From Planctomycetia bacterium (GTDB lineage: Bacteria > Planctomycetota > Planctomycetia > Pirellulales > UBA1268): a DNA stretch of 29,814 bases. The notes under the pieces were generated by a model, which searched no databases, was not told the origin of the DNA, and saw nothing but the letters and a program-made list of their open reading frames with translations. The stretch's first letter is position 1. Every line of letters begins with the position of its first letter. The stretch is taken from positions 1 to 29,814 of the forward strand of contig RFPF01000006.1 in assembly GCA_009926295.1 (NCBI GenBank), read 5' to 3'. Positions 14,731-22,401 of this stretch are shown here, one piece after another. A program made the translations under genes and the position numbers.

Positions 14731-17700
14731 ATGGGCGCATCTTTCCCCGGTTTTTCCCTCGCCATCCCCTTCCTGCTGATCGCCGCGACGTTGGCCGGAG
14801 CCGGCGAAATGGGTGTCGGACGGCATCGGCTCATCGATGGCCTCGCCGCGCCCTTCAAGGCTCTCCACCGCCAGCCGCCCGCCACCGGTGTCGACGACTG
14901 CATCGAGCGGCTGGGGGCGGAGCTCGAGTGGCTCGAGCACCAGATCGACCTCCACGGGTCGATCGTGGCGAAAACGCCCGACGTGTGGGGGCAGAACCGC
15001 CTCGTCCGCCACCGCCTGGAATACGAGGAACAGCTCCGGCTGCAACTCCCGCGGTTCGAACAGCATGCCCAGGCGGCCATCCGCCGGAGCGACCAGTCGT
15101 TCCTGGGAATGGCGCTGGCGCTGCAGTCGGCCTCCGGCCGGCGGCGTCCGCCGGAATTGATCGCGGCCCCCGAGGCCACCGTGATGAACTCCGTCCAGGC
15201 GCTCCTGCCCACGACGAACGAGCAGGTCGGCCGCAGCGATCCGGTCGTGATCGCCCGCACGGCGCCGTTCGCCGGCGTCGACCTTCCGCCCGGCATGCGG
15301 TTTGAAGACGCCCCGCTCGCGCTCGAGCCCACGCTCCAGCTCGACCACCTGTCCCGCTACGTGAACCATCTCCACGAGCTGCGTCGCATCAACGAGGGGG
15401 ACGACTCGGCCGATTCTCCCGGCTACGCCCTCAACCTCGTGCGGATCCCGATCTCGATCACGCCAGGGCAGAAGACCCGCAAGGGACACGGCGCGGAGGT
15501 CACGATCACGGCCGATCCGCAGATCGACGACGCCCTGCTCCCGACGACGGTCCGCGATCTCGTGATCAACGACCTCGTCGATCTCGTCGCCCCCGCGCTC
15601 ACGCACTGCGTCAACGACCCCGACTGCCTCGCCTGGGCCGACACGATCCTCGAACCGGCCGAGCCCGGCCGCGAGCGGGCCGGCGTGATGGCCGCCATGC
15701 GGTCGCTCGCAGAGCGGCTGCCTGCGATCACGCCCTCGACAGCCCCCTCGATGAAGAGCCGACGTGCGCGGATGCCGATCCCCGTGTCGCAGCTCGCCGA
15801 GGTCGCGGGCGTGCGCCAGATCGCCGTGCTCGTGCAGGCCGCCCGCCGCGCGCTCGGGGCACACCCGGCCGCCCGCCCGTGCATCGAATATGTCGACGTG
15901 CGCGGCTACCTCGCCGACGAACTCGACGCGGCCTACGACTTCCTCGCCCTCGATCGCCACCGCGACCTGTGGGGCCAGCTGCCCGGCTGGCGGATCGCGG
16001 ATCTCGTCCGCGGCCGGCGCCAGGCCGAGCTCGCGGAGGTGCGCTGCCACGCGCTGTCCACGATCGGCACGGGCGTCGACACGGCCGATCCCCCAGCGGC
16101 CGGCCTGCCTGAAATGCTCGACACGCCCCCCGCGGCCGGCCTCTGCTGCGACGATTCCGCTCCGGCCGAACTTCTCTGCCGCAGCGTGACCGCGGCGCTC
16201 GCGTGGGGCATCCTCGTCGAGTCGGCCCTGCTCGACGAGCGGCTCGCACAGGACATGCGGGACTCGGGAGTCGGGGCCTGCGGCCTCTCGCTCGTGGGCC
16301 CCGATCCCGCGCCGGAAGCTCGCGCAGCCTTCCGCGACTACGTCCGCCGCCGTTGGCCGGTGCGCGTGTTCGCGCTCGATCCGGCGATCGACGAGCAGAC
16401 GGTCGACGACGCCTTCGCCCGGCGGCGCGAACTGCAGATCGCGACGGCGCTCGCGTATGCCAGCGGCCGGCTCAACGCCCAGGCGATCGCCCGTTACACG
16501 CGCCGCGTGGAGGCCGACATGTCGGTCGTGGCCCTCAACCGCACCGTCGTCGGCTTCGCCCACGGGGCCGACACCTTCGGCTGGAGATTCATGCCGCGGG
16601 TGCAGACGCCCCCGACGCGCGGCCAGCTCGCGGCCCTCGGCGAGACGCTCTGCGGCCCCTCGGCCGACGCCGACCTCATGCGGCGGGAGATCGAGCCGGG
16701 CATGCGGGAGTGCGTGGCGATCGTGGTCATGCCGTCGTTCGTGCCGCGGCTCACCCTCGACGTGCAGACGCGGTGGTTTTCGCTCGCCCATCCGGCCGCG
16801 ACGGAGCCCGGCGTGCGGCATACGCTCAAGCTCTCGCGGGCGGTGAAGGCGATGGAGCGGTCGGCCGCGGCGTGCGGTCGCTGTGCGCATCTCTACCGCG
16901 ACGGCCAGGTGGCCCATCTCATGCGCCGCGTGGAGCAGTTGCAGGGCCGGCTGCCGCAGCAAGTCCTGGAGGCCCGAATCCCGCACGAAAACACCTCCGG
17001 CGGCTTCGAACTCTTCGACGCGGGCGTCTCCGACCTCGCGCCGGAACTGGTGGGATGGTACGGGGCGCCGGGCGTCGATCCGGCGGCGGGCACGACGCTG
17101 TTTTTGATCGGCAAGGGATTCAGCATCCACGACACGCGCGTGATCGCCGGCGGCCGCCCCGCCCGCTTCCGCCTCCTCTCACGTGAGGTGATGGAGGTCG
17201 AGGTGCCGCCCGGCGTGCAAGTGACCGGGCAGCAGCACTGCAGCGCCTGTGCGACTGAAGTTGCGCAGCGGGAGGTGAGGGGGTCGGCGAACGCTCGACG
17301 AGCATTGGGCCGCCGCGGCCCACGCGAGGAGACTTTTGCCGCCCCCGAGCCGGCTTGGGCTCCCGGGAGCATAGTTCCTGTCTCGAGTGAACAATTCGCA
17401 GAGCCCCTGCCCCCGCCGGCCGCCGCCCTGCCCTCGCTGTTTCCGTGCCACGACCGCGCGTTCGTCGACATCCACCTCGCCACGCCCTACGGCGTCACGA
17501 GCCACCTCCTCGTGCCCGTCGCCAGGCGCCTCGGCCCGGGCGACTCCGGCTGCGCGCTCGCCTTCGCCGAGGCCAACGCCCTGCGGCTCACCTTCACGGT
17601 CGGCAAGGCGGCCGGCACGCGCACGGAGGCGGCCCGGATCGATGAATTCTTCGTCGCCGAAGCGGATCAGCTCGTAATCCGGGCGCCGGAGGCGTTCGTG

Positions 17701-18072
17701 CCGCCGGCGAAGGCGGCGCTGCAGTTCGTGCTCCGCGACGAATCGAGCGGGGCGACGGCGGCGGAGTTTTCATTCGACGCGCTGGCCTTCGACGCCCGGG
17801 CGGGCGCCTACGTGATCGCGGGAGGCGATCTGCGGAATTTCGTGGGCGATACGTCGCGGCCGGCGACCGACAAGACGCTCCGCGGGGCGCTCAAGCCCTA
17901 CCTCGACGCCCTCCTGGCCCGCGGCGAGATCGCCGCAGACGGCGACGCGATCCCCTTCACGCTCACGGCGACGCTCGTGGCGGACGGGCAGCGGGTGGCC
18001 GTGGCCGGCGCGATCCCGGTCGCGGTGTCCCGCCGCGGCAAGACGGTCGTCGATCCCACGCCCGCAGAGTAG
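14731..18072 (+). CDS. Large exported protein of unknown function with TIG-like segment (1113 aa)
   Basis: The protein begins with a signal peptide (LAIPFLLIAATLAGAGEMGV). Residues about 30-130 are helical and charged, and most of the next 600 residues resemble no family I can name. Residues about 770-830 (APGVDPAAGTTLFLIGKGFS, then RVIAGGRPARFRLLSREVME) look like an IPT/TIG immunoglobulin-like domain, and FVDIHLATPYGVTSHLLVPV around residue 910 begins another beta-rich region. Cys pairs near residues 470 and 715 (CGRCAHLY) could form disulphides. Between residues about 831 and 890 the composition changes sharply, suggesting an in-frame insertion. The start at 14731 is the ATG giving a clean signal peptide; the frame extends upstream but without one. 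The stop TAG is inside a palindromic repeat. Probably periplasmic or surface-located; function unknown. Confidence 0.8.
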   Translation: MGASFPGFSLAIPFLLIAATLAGAGEMGVGRHRLIDGLAAPFKALHRQPPATGVDDCIERLGAELEWLEHQIDLHGSIVAKTPDVWGQNRLVRHRLEYEEQLRLQLPRFEQHAQAAIRRSDQSFLGMALALQSASGRRRPPELIAAPEATVMNSVQALLPTTNEQVGRSDPVVIARTAPFAGVDLPPGMRFEDAPLALEPTLQLDHLSRYVNHLHELRRINEGDDSADSPGYALNLVRIPISITPGQKTRKGHGAEVTITADPQIDDALLPTTVRDLVINDLVDLVAPALTHCVNDPDCLAWADTILEPAEPGRERAGVMAAMRSLAERLPAITPSTAPSMKSRRARMPIPVSQLAEVAGVRQIAVLVQAARRALGAHPAARPCIEYVDVRGYLADELDAAYDFLALDRHRDLWGQLPGWRIADLVRGRRQAELAEVRCHALSTIGTGVDTADPPAAGLPEMLDTPPAAGLCCDDSAPAELLCRSVTAALAWGILVESALLDERLAQDMRDSGVGACGLSLVGPDPAPEARAAFRDYVRRRWPVRVFALDPAIDEQTVDDAFARRRELQIATALAYASGRLNAQAIARYTRRVEADMSVVALNRTVVGFAHGADTFGWRFMPRVQTPPTRGQLAALGETLCGPSADADLMRREIEPGMRECVAIVVMPSFVPRLTLDVQTRWFSLAHPAATEPGVRHTLKLSRAVKAMERSAAACGRCAHLYRDGQVAHLMRRVEQLQGRLPQQVLEARIPHENTSGGFELFDAGVSDLAPELVGWYGAPGVDPAAGTTLFLIGKGFSIHDTRVIAGGRPARFRLLSREVMEVEVPPGVQVTGQQHCSACATEVAQREVRGSANARRALGRRGPREETFAAPEPAWAPGSIVPVSSEQFAEPLPPPAAALPSLFPCHDRAFVDIHLATPYGVTSHLLVPVARRLGPGDSGCALAFAEANALRLTFTVGKAAGTRTEAARIDEFFVAEADQLVIRAPEAFVPPAKAALQFVLRDESSGATAAEFSFDALAFDARAGAYVIAGGDLRNFVGDTSRPATDKTLRGALKPYLDALLARGEIAADGDAIPFTLTATLVADGQRVAVAGAIPVAVSRRGKTVVDPTPAE
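17221..17400. other. Probable in-frame insertion within the large exported protein gene
   Basis: Here the TIG-like domain breaks off after VEVPPGVQ, and a stretch rich in Arg, Cys and Gln (CSACATEVAQREVRGSANAR) follows before the beta-rich pattern resumes near 17440. Third-position bases are far less G/C-biased than in the flanks (codons such as ACT, GAA, GTT, ATA), and short palindromes are present (GGGCCGCCGCGGCCC around 17309). It keeps the frame. No target duplication was identified. Confidence 0.45.
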
Positions 18073-18121
18073 GACGGGCTTCAGCCCGTCATGAATCTCG
18101 ACAGGCTGAAGCCCGTCCTAC
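18069..18121. repeat. Paired REP-like palindromes holding both convergent stop codons
   Basis: The left unit GTAGGACGGGC with arms GACGGGC/GCCCGTC around TTCA is followed by a right unit (GACAGGC/GCCCGTC, one mismatch, around TGAA) ending GTCCTAC. The left TAG (18070-18072) stops the large exported protein, and the right CTA (18118-18120) is the minus-strand TAG of the dehydrogenase. Likely bidirectional terminator; same family as 6573-6644. Confidence 0.82.
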
Positions 18122-19068
18122 GCCACCACATTCCGCGGAGCCCCGACAAGAAACGCCCGTACGTTCGCGACCGTCGCATCGATCAGCCGGCGCCGTGCGT
18201 TGCGCGTTGCCCAGGCGATGTGCGGCGTGATCACGCAGTGCCTCGCGGCGAGCAGCGGATTCGACGCCGGCGGCGGCTCGACACTGAGCACGTCGAGCCC
18301 TGCCCCGGCGATCGTGCCGGCGTCGAGAGCCGCAGCGAGGTCGGCCTCGTTCACCAGTCCACCGCGGGCCGTGTTGATCAGGAAGGCCGTCCGCTTCATC
18401 GTCGCCAGCCGGGCCGCATTCACCAGGTCCTTCGTGTCGGGCGTGAGCGGGCAGTGGAGGCTCACGATGTCGCTCTCGCCGAAGAGCCTATCGAGGTCGG
18501 CATACGCCCCCCCTTCGATCGTGCCCGCGGCCGACCGCCGGTGCGCGAGGATCCGCATGTCGAACGCCCGCCCCACGCGGGCCACGGCCTGCCCGATCCG
18601 GCCGTAGCCCACGATCCCGAGCGTGAGGCCGGCGAGTTCCACGAGGTCGCCGTCCCAGTAGCAAAAGTCTTCGCATGCGGCCCAGCGCCCCTCGTGCACC
18701 GTGCCGTCGTGGTGGCCGGTGCGATTGGTGAGCTCCAGGATCAGGGCAAACACCGCCTGCGCTACGTTCGGCGTCGAATACTCCGGCACGTTGCACACCG
18801 TCACACCGCGCTCCTTCGCCGCGGCCACGTCCACGACGTTGTAGCCCGTGGCGAGCACGCAGATGCATTCGAGCTCGGGCAGCGCTGCGATCACGTCGCG
18901 CGAGAGCACCGTCTTGTTGGTGAGCACGATCCGGGCGTCGCGGGCACGCCGCACGATGTCGGCGTCGTCGGTGCGGTCGTGGACCGCGAGCGTTCCGAGT
19001 GCCGCGAGGGCATCCCAGGAAAGATCTCCGGGGTTCGCGGTGAAAGCGTCGAGAATGACGATGTGCAT
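18118..19068 (-). CDS. D-2-hydroxyacid dehydrogenase (hydroxypyruvate/glycerate type)
   Basis: This 316-residue NAD(P)-dependent dehydrogenase of the D-isomer-specific family reduces a 2-keto acid to the D-2-hydroxyacid in the cytoplasm. The dinucleotide fold has GIVGYGRIGQAVARVG. Catalytic residues are visible: Arg in NTARGGLVNEADL, Glu in DVLSVEPPP, and His in TPHIAWAT. The N-terminal ILDAFTANPGDLSWDAL and CVLATGYNVVDVAAAKERG fit glycerate dehydrogenase/hydroxypyruvate reductase relatives, but the substrate is not certain. ATG 19068 has a GAGGGA ribosome site; an in-frame start five codons upstream lacks one. The stop lies in the palindrome at 18069-18121. Confidence 0.9.
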   Translation of the reverse strand: MHIVILDAFTANPGDLSWDALAALGTLAVHDRTDDADIVRRARDARIVLTNKTVLSRDVIAALPELECICVLATGYNVVDVAAAKERGVTVCNVPEYSTPNVAQAVFALILELTNRTGHHDGTVHEGRWAACEDFCYWDGDLVELAGLTLGIVGYGRIGQAVARVGRAFDMRILAHRRSAAGTIEGGAYADLDRLFGESDIVSLHCPLTPDTKDLVNAARLATMKRTAFLINTARGGLVNEADLAAALDAGTIAGAGLDVLSVEPPPASNPLLAARHCVITPHIAWATRNARRRLIDATVANVRAFLVGAPRNVVA

Positions 19069-19087
19069 GCTTCCCTCAACCAACCTC

Positions 19088-19177
19088 GTGGGACAGGCTT
19101 CGGCTTGTCGTGATCCACCGGTCTCATATTTCGTGACAGGCTAAAGCCTGTCCTACCTGGGCTAAAGCCTGTCCTGC
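19088..19177. repeat. Three REP-like units at the 3' side of the RAYT remnant
   Basis: The units are 19088-19112 (GGACAGGCTTCGGCTTGTC, diverged), 19133-19156 (GACAGGCT-AA-AGCCTGTC, then CTAC) and 19159-19177 (GGCTAAAGCCTGTCCTGC, one arm shortened). The last two are read as the C-terminal tail of the RAYT remnant. They share the arm sequence with units elsewhere in the window. Confidence 0.78.
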
Positions 19178-19609
19178 TTTTCGGGCGGACGAAAACACCC
19201 AATCTTCGGCGCGGGCGCAGAGCCCCGCTTCCACGGGGTGGTGCCCGATGCAGTGCACGGCATTGCCGAATCCTTGCTCGTCACGCACGACACGGTCGTA
19301 CGACTCGCTCTGCCAAAATGGATCGTTCCGGCCGAGAATGCGGTTGCATGCGCGCGATGTCCGCCCTTTGAACGTCTTCATGATCGATGTCCTCGGCCCC
19401 CCACTTCGTCCGGTGGCGCCGTACTCCTCGGTCCAAGCGGCGAGGGGCGTGAACAGGATGTGCACGTGGCTCGGCATGACCACGAACGCATGGAGTTCAT
19501 ACACGCAAGCCTGGCAAGCCCGACCGCAGGAATGCTGCCGGCCAGACAGGCCGTGATGAAGTCGGTGGCCCCCGCCACGTCGTAGTGCGGCGGGTGCCGC
19601 GTGCGTCAC
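19124..19609 (-). pseudogene. REP-associated tyrosine transposase (RAYT, IS200-like), decayed
   Basis: The HUH-type catalytic region is recognisable (YELHAFVVMPSHVHILFTP), as is the later block NDPFWQSESYDRVVRDEQGF and the C-terminal EDWVFSSARKAG. The usual N-terminus (HYDVAGATDFITACLAGSIP) is present but in another frame, and the 40-60 residues normally between it and the HUH motif are missing, so there has been a deletion plus a frame change. In the block normally reading Y-I-x-x-N-P, the sequence is VHCIGHHPVEAGL, so the expected tyrosine appears to be Cys. The last 20 or so codons read through two palindromes. RAYTs are thought to mobilise REP palindromes, which flank this copy on both sides (19088-19177 and 19612-19639). 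It is probably inactive. Confidence 0.82.
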
Positions 19610-19611
19610 TA

Positions 19612-19639
19612 CGTAGGACAGGCTGACGCCTGTCCTACG
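19612..19639. repeat. REP-like palindrome at the 5' side of the RAYT remnant
   Basis: It is a perfect 12-bp palindrome, CGTAGGACAGGC/GCCTGTCCTACG, around TGAC: the best-preserved unit of the family here. It lies 6 bases past the TAA stop of msrB (minus strand), between that gene and the RAYT remnant, and may serve as the msrB terminator. Confidence 0.85.
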
Positions 19640-19645
19640 GCGGCC

Positions 19646-20167
19646 TTACTTCTTTTCGTCGAGGATGATCGACGCGGAGTTGATGCAATACCGCAGGCCC
19701 GTGGGGGGCGGGCCGTCGTCGAACACGTGCCCGAGGTGGGCGCCGCAGCGGCGGACGCCGAAGCCCGGCACCCCGGCCAGCGAATCATCGGCGTGTTCGG
19801 CCACGGCCTTGTTGCGGGTCTTGTCGATCGGGGCGTAGAAGCTCGGCCAGCCGCAGCCGCTGTGAAACTTCTCCCCCGACGTGAAAAGCGGCTCGCCGCA
19901 GCACACGCAGCGGTAGGTGCCGGCGGTCGTGGTGTCGGTGTATTTCCCGGTGAAGGCCCGCTCCGTGCCCTTCTTCCGCGTGATCTGAAACTGCTCGGGC
20001 GTGAGCCGCTGCTTCCACTCGGCGTCGGTCTTCGGCATCTCGGCGTCCGGGATGCGGCCGAGAACGGCAGGATTTTTGACGGGAGTCTGCGGGGCATCGC
20101 CCGCTGGTTCGGCGGCGGTCACGAGGGAGGCTCCGAGAAGGAAGAGCGCTGGCGAGGCACGACGCAT
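19646..20167 (-). CDS. msrB: Exported peptide-methionine (R)-S-oxide reductase
   Basis: MsrB reduces methionine-R-sulfoxide in oxidised proteins. The 173-residue protein has a signal peptide (ALFLLGASLVTAAEPAG), then the MsrB core: TPEQFQITRKKGTERAFTGK, YRCVCCGEPLF, GCGWPSFYAPI, CGAHLGHVFDDGPPPTG and the catalytic-Cys motif LRYCINSAS. The first zinc Cys pair (CVCC) is present, but only one Cys of the second pair is seen (VRRCGAH where C-x-x-C is usual), so the zinc site seems incomplete. It starts 4 bases after the cyclophilin stop, giving a two-gene exported protein-repair/folding operon. Periplasmic location is inferred from the signal peptide. Confidence 0.92.
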   Translation of the reverse strand: MRRASPALFLLGASLVTAAEPAGDAPQTPVKNPAVLGRIPDAEMPKTDAEWKQRLTPEQFQITRKKGTERAFTGKYTDTTTAGTYRCVCCGEPLFTSGEKFHSGCGWPSFYAPIDKTRNKAVAEHADDSLAGVPGFGVRRCGAHLGHVFDDGPPPTGLRYCINSASIILDEKK

Positions 20168-20171
20168 GGGG

Positions 20172-21296
20172 TCACCGTTTCCGAGGGTCGGGCTGCGTCT
20201 TGGGCTCGTAGGGATGGCTTCGCTTCCGCACCACCACGGCCTTCACGATTGTATCCGGCGGGGCCCCCGAGGCCATTTCCCCCTCGGTGCGCGTGAGCTT
20301 CGGGAGCACGTCGAAGCCCTCGATGACCCGCCCGAACACCGTGTGCTTGCCGTCGAGGTGCTCCGTCGGGCGAAACGTGAGAAAGAACTGCGAGCCGCCC
20401 GTGTTCGGCCCGGCATGGGCCATCGAGAGCGTGCCGAGGAAGTGCTTGCGGGCCCCGGGCCTTCCCACCTCGCACTCGATCGCGTAGCCGGGGCCGCTCG
20501 TGCCGGTGCCGGTCGGGTCGCCTCCCTGGGCCATGAACCCGCCGATCACGCGGTGGAACGGCGTGCCGTCGTAGAAACCCTTTTCCACGAGGCTGATGAA
20601 GTTGGCGACGGTGTTGGGCGCCTCGTTCTCGAAGAGTTCCACCACCACGTCGCCCTTCGAGGTCGTGATCTTCACGCGCGGCAGGTCGTCGGCCTTCGCC
20701 TCCGCGGCCCGCTTGGCCATCTCCTCGGCCACCTTCGGCCGCTCGGCGGCCACCGCCCGCTCGAGATCGGCGATCTTGTCCTTGCCCACGCCCGCAGCCG
20801 CAGCCTTCGTGAGCCAGGCCTCCGTGCCATCGAGGTCGGAAACGAGCATCGCCGCAGACGCCGCCATCATCAGCACGCCCTCCCCCGCGGCTCCCGCCTT
20901 GTCGAGCATCTCCGCGAGCGTGATGGCCCTCTTCGGATCGTCCTGCCTGAGGGCGGCGGCCACGACGGCTCCGGTGATCTCCCGAGCCTGGGCGTTCTTC
21001 GGGTCGCTCATGGCCACCGCAAACGCCGCCGTCTCGAGCTTCTCGCTCGCGGCCTGGGCCTCCGCTTTCACCTCGTTGAACCGTTTTTCGATCGCCGCCT
21101 GGTCGGCTTTCGGCTGCTGGTATTTGGCCTGCAGGACGGCGAGATCGGCCATGTGTTGCTTGAGCGCCTTGCTGGCGGCGGCCATCTCTTCCCTGGCCTT
21201 GGCGGGGTCGAGCCTGTTCTGGACCTCGATCGCCTGAGCGTGAACGGACGCGGCAGCGAGGGCGACGAGCAGGGCGAGTGCGGTGCGGACAAGCAT
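20172..21296 (-). CDS. Exported cyclophilin-type peptidyl-prolyl isomerase with helical N-terminal domain
   Basis: This 374-residue protein has a signal peptide (ALALLVALAAASVHAQA), a long alanine-rich helical region (about residues 25-200, with coiled-coil character in KAREEMAAASKALKQHMADL), and a C-terminal cyclophilin domain from about residue 205. Active-site features include FHRVIGGFMAQGGDPTGTGT, LSMAHAGPNTGGSQFFLTF and HLDGKHTVFGRVIEGFDVL. The usual Trp before LDGKHT is His, typical of many bacterial cyclophilins. It probably assists folding of exported proteins. The ATG at 21296 was chosen for its signal peptide over the longer frame starting at 21374, which crosses the divergent gene. 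It is co-transcribed with msrB. Confidence 0.9.
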   Translation of the reverse strand: MLVRTALALLVALAAASVHAQAIEVQNRLDPAKAREEMAAASKALKQHMADLAVLQAKYQQPKADQAAIEKRFNEVKAEAQAASEKLETAAFAVAMSDPKNAQAREITGAVVAAALRQDDPKRAITLAEMLDKAGAAGEGVLMMAASAAMLVSDLDGTEAWLTKAAAAGVGKDKIADLERAVAAERPKVAEEMAKRAAEAKADDLPRVKITTSKGDVVVELFENEAPNTVANFISLVEKGFYDGTPFHRVIGGFMAQGGDPTGTGTSGPGYAIECEVGRPGARKHFLGTLSMAHAGPNTGGSQFFLTFRPTEHLDGKHTVFGRVIEGFDVLPKLTRTEGEMASGAPPDTIVKAVVVRKRSHPYEPKTQPDPRKR

Positions 21297-21361
21297 CAGG
21301 TCGGCTCCCGGTTGGTGGGAGCGTACGATACCACTTTCGCCCCCTGCCCCGGAACGAGACC
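21297..21361. promoter_or_regulatory. 65-bp divergent gap, cyclophilin / rsmD-like
   Basis: This short gap lies between divergent starts. GGGAG near the minus-strand start could serve as a ribosome site. No promoter hexamers are clear. Confidence 0.35.
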
Positions 21362-21988
21362 ATGCCGAAGCCACGCCCCGCCGTCGACGATGCCGGCAGC
21401 GCCCCGCGGATCATCGGGGGCGATCTCCGCGGCCGCAGGCTCGAATTCACCCCCGATCCCCGCACGAGGCCGATGAAAGACCGTGTCCGCGAGACACTCT
21501 TCGACCTTTTGGGAACGCGCGTGAAGGGGGCGATTGCGATCGACCTGTTCGCCGGCTCGGGTGCCCTCGGCTTCGAGGCCCTCAGCCGGGGCGCGAACCG
21601 GGCGGTGTTCGTGGAACGCCATTTCCCCACGGCCGATGCTCTCGAGCGGTCGGCCCGGGCCCTCGGCGTGGCCGACCGGTCCGACGTCCGCTCCGGCGAC
21701 GTTCTCCTGTGGGCGAAAAAACTGCCGACGGTGCCCGCTCCGCTGCCGGCCGACGCCCCCTGGGTCGTCTTCTTTTCTCCGCCATGGGAATTTTTCCGGA
21801 CGCGGCCCGCCGATGTCATGGCGCTCGTGGCGGCGCTCGGGCGGGCGGCTCCGCCAGGCAGCACGTTCGCGGTGGAGGCCGACACGGCCTTCGACGCGGG
21901 GCTCCTGCCCGATGTCGCCGCATGGGACGTGCGGCCCATCCCCCCTGCCGTCTTGTATGTGAAATACGACAGGTTTCCGCCCGCGTGA
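21362..21988 (+). CDS. rsmD: RsmD-like 16S rRNA (guanine-N2) methyltransferase
   Basis: RsmD methylates G966 of 16S rRNA using SAM. The 208-residue protein carries the family's opening RIIGGDLRGRRLEF, TRPMKDRVRETLFDLLGTRV, and SAM-binding motif I AIDLFAGSGALGFEALSRGA, followed by the acidic VFVERH. The catalytic motif usually reads D-P-P-Y/F; here the matching segment is VVFFSPPWEFF, with Ser in place of Asp, so base specificity may differ. The C-terminal half is otherwise ordinary. The start at 21362 is followed directly by the conserved domain. The next gene, a cupin, starts 26 bases later and is probably co-transcribed. Confidence 0.87.
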   Translation: MPKPRPAVDDAGSAPRIIGGDLRGRRLEFTPDPRTRPMKDRVRETLFDLLGTRVKGAIAIDLFAGSGALGFEALSRGANRAVFVERHFPTADALERSARALGVADRSDVRSGDVLLWAKKLPTVPAPLPADAPWVVFFSPPWEFFRTRPADVMALVAALGRAAPPGSTFAVEADTAFDAGLLPDVAAWDVRPIPPAVLYVKYDRFPPA

Positions 21989-22014
21989 TGGCGGCTTTCT
22001 GTTATTCTTGACGC

Positions 22015-22374
22015 ATGGATGTGATCAATCAGCGGGAGGCGGTGCCCTTCACCACGGTCGACGGATCGACGATCCGTGAGCTGCTCGCCCACCGCAACTC
22101 CGCGATCCGCAAGCAGAGTCTCGCCGAGGCCCGGCTCGCCCCGGGGCGGGCCACCACGCCCCACCATCACAAGGTCACCGAGGAGATCTACTACATCCTC
22201 TCCGGCTCCGCCCGGATGACGCTCGCCGGCGAGTCGCGGATCGTCGTGCCCGGCGACGCCATCGCCATCCCCCCCGGCCTCGTTCACACCATCGAAAACA
22301 CCGGTGGCGAGGAGCTCGTCTTCCTCTGCACCTGTGCCCCCGGCTACGAACACACCGACACGTTTCTCGAATGA
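22015..22374 (+). CDS. Cupin-domain protein
   Basis: This 119-residue single cupin has motif 1 as TTPHHHKVTEEIYYILSGSA, with the His pair and Glu expected to bind a metal, and motif 2 as VVPGDAIAIPPGLVHTIENT. The protein is compact, without a signal peptide. Such cupins include isomerases, dioxygenases and small-molecule sensors; substrate not assignable. It sits 26 bases downstream of the rsmD-like gene. Confidence 0.87.
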   Translation: MDVINQREAVPFTTVDGSTIRELLAHRNSAIRKQSLAEARLAPGRATTPHHHKVTEEIYYILSGSARMTLAGESRIVVPGDAIAIPPGLVHTIENTGGEELVFLCTCAPGYEHTDTFLE

Positions 22375-22375
22375 C

Positions 22376-22394
22376 GGCAGGCGCGACGCTTGCC
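22376..22394. repeat. Short palindrome, GGCAAGCG type, between cupin and PilB-like genes
   Basis: Arms GGCAGGCG and CGCTTGCC around CGA pair with one G-T wobble. It begins two bases past the cupin stop and ends 7 bases before the PilB-like ATG. It belongs with the units at 27653-27677 and 11652-11678. It may weaken read-through into the pilus cluster. Confidence 0.55.
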
Positions 22395-22401
22395 CCATGC
22401 C

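Noticed and set aside
14650..17130. Long minus-strand open frame (826 codons) opposite the large exported protein
   Set aside because: Composition typical of high-GC antisense frames; the plus-strand frame has a signal peptide and domain-like segments.
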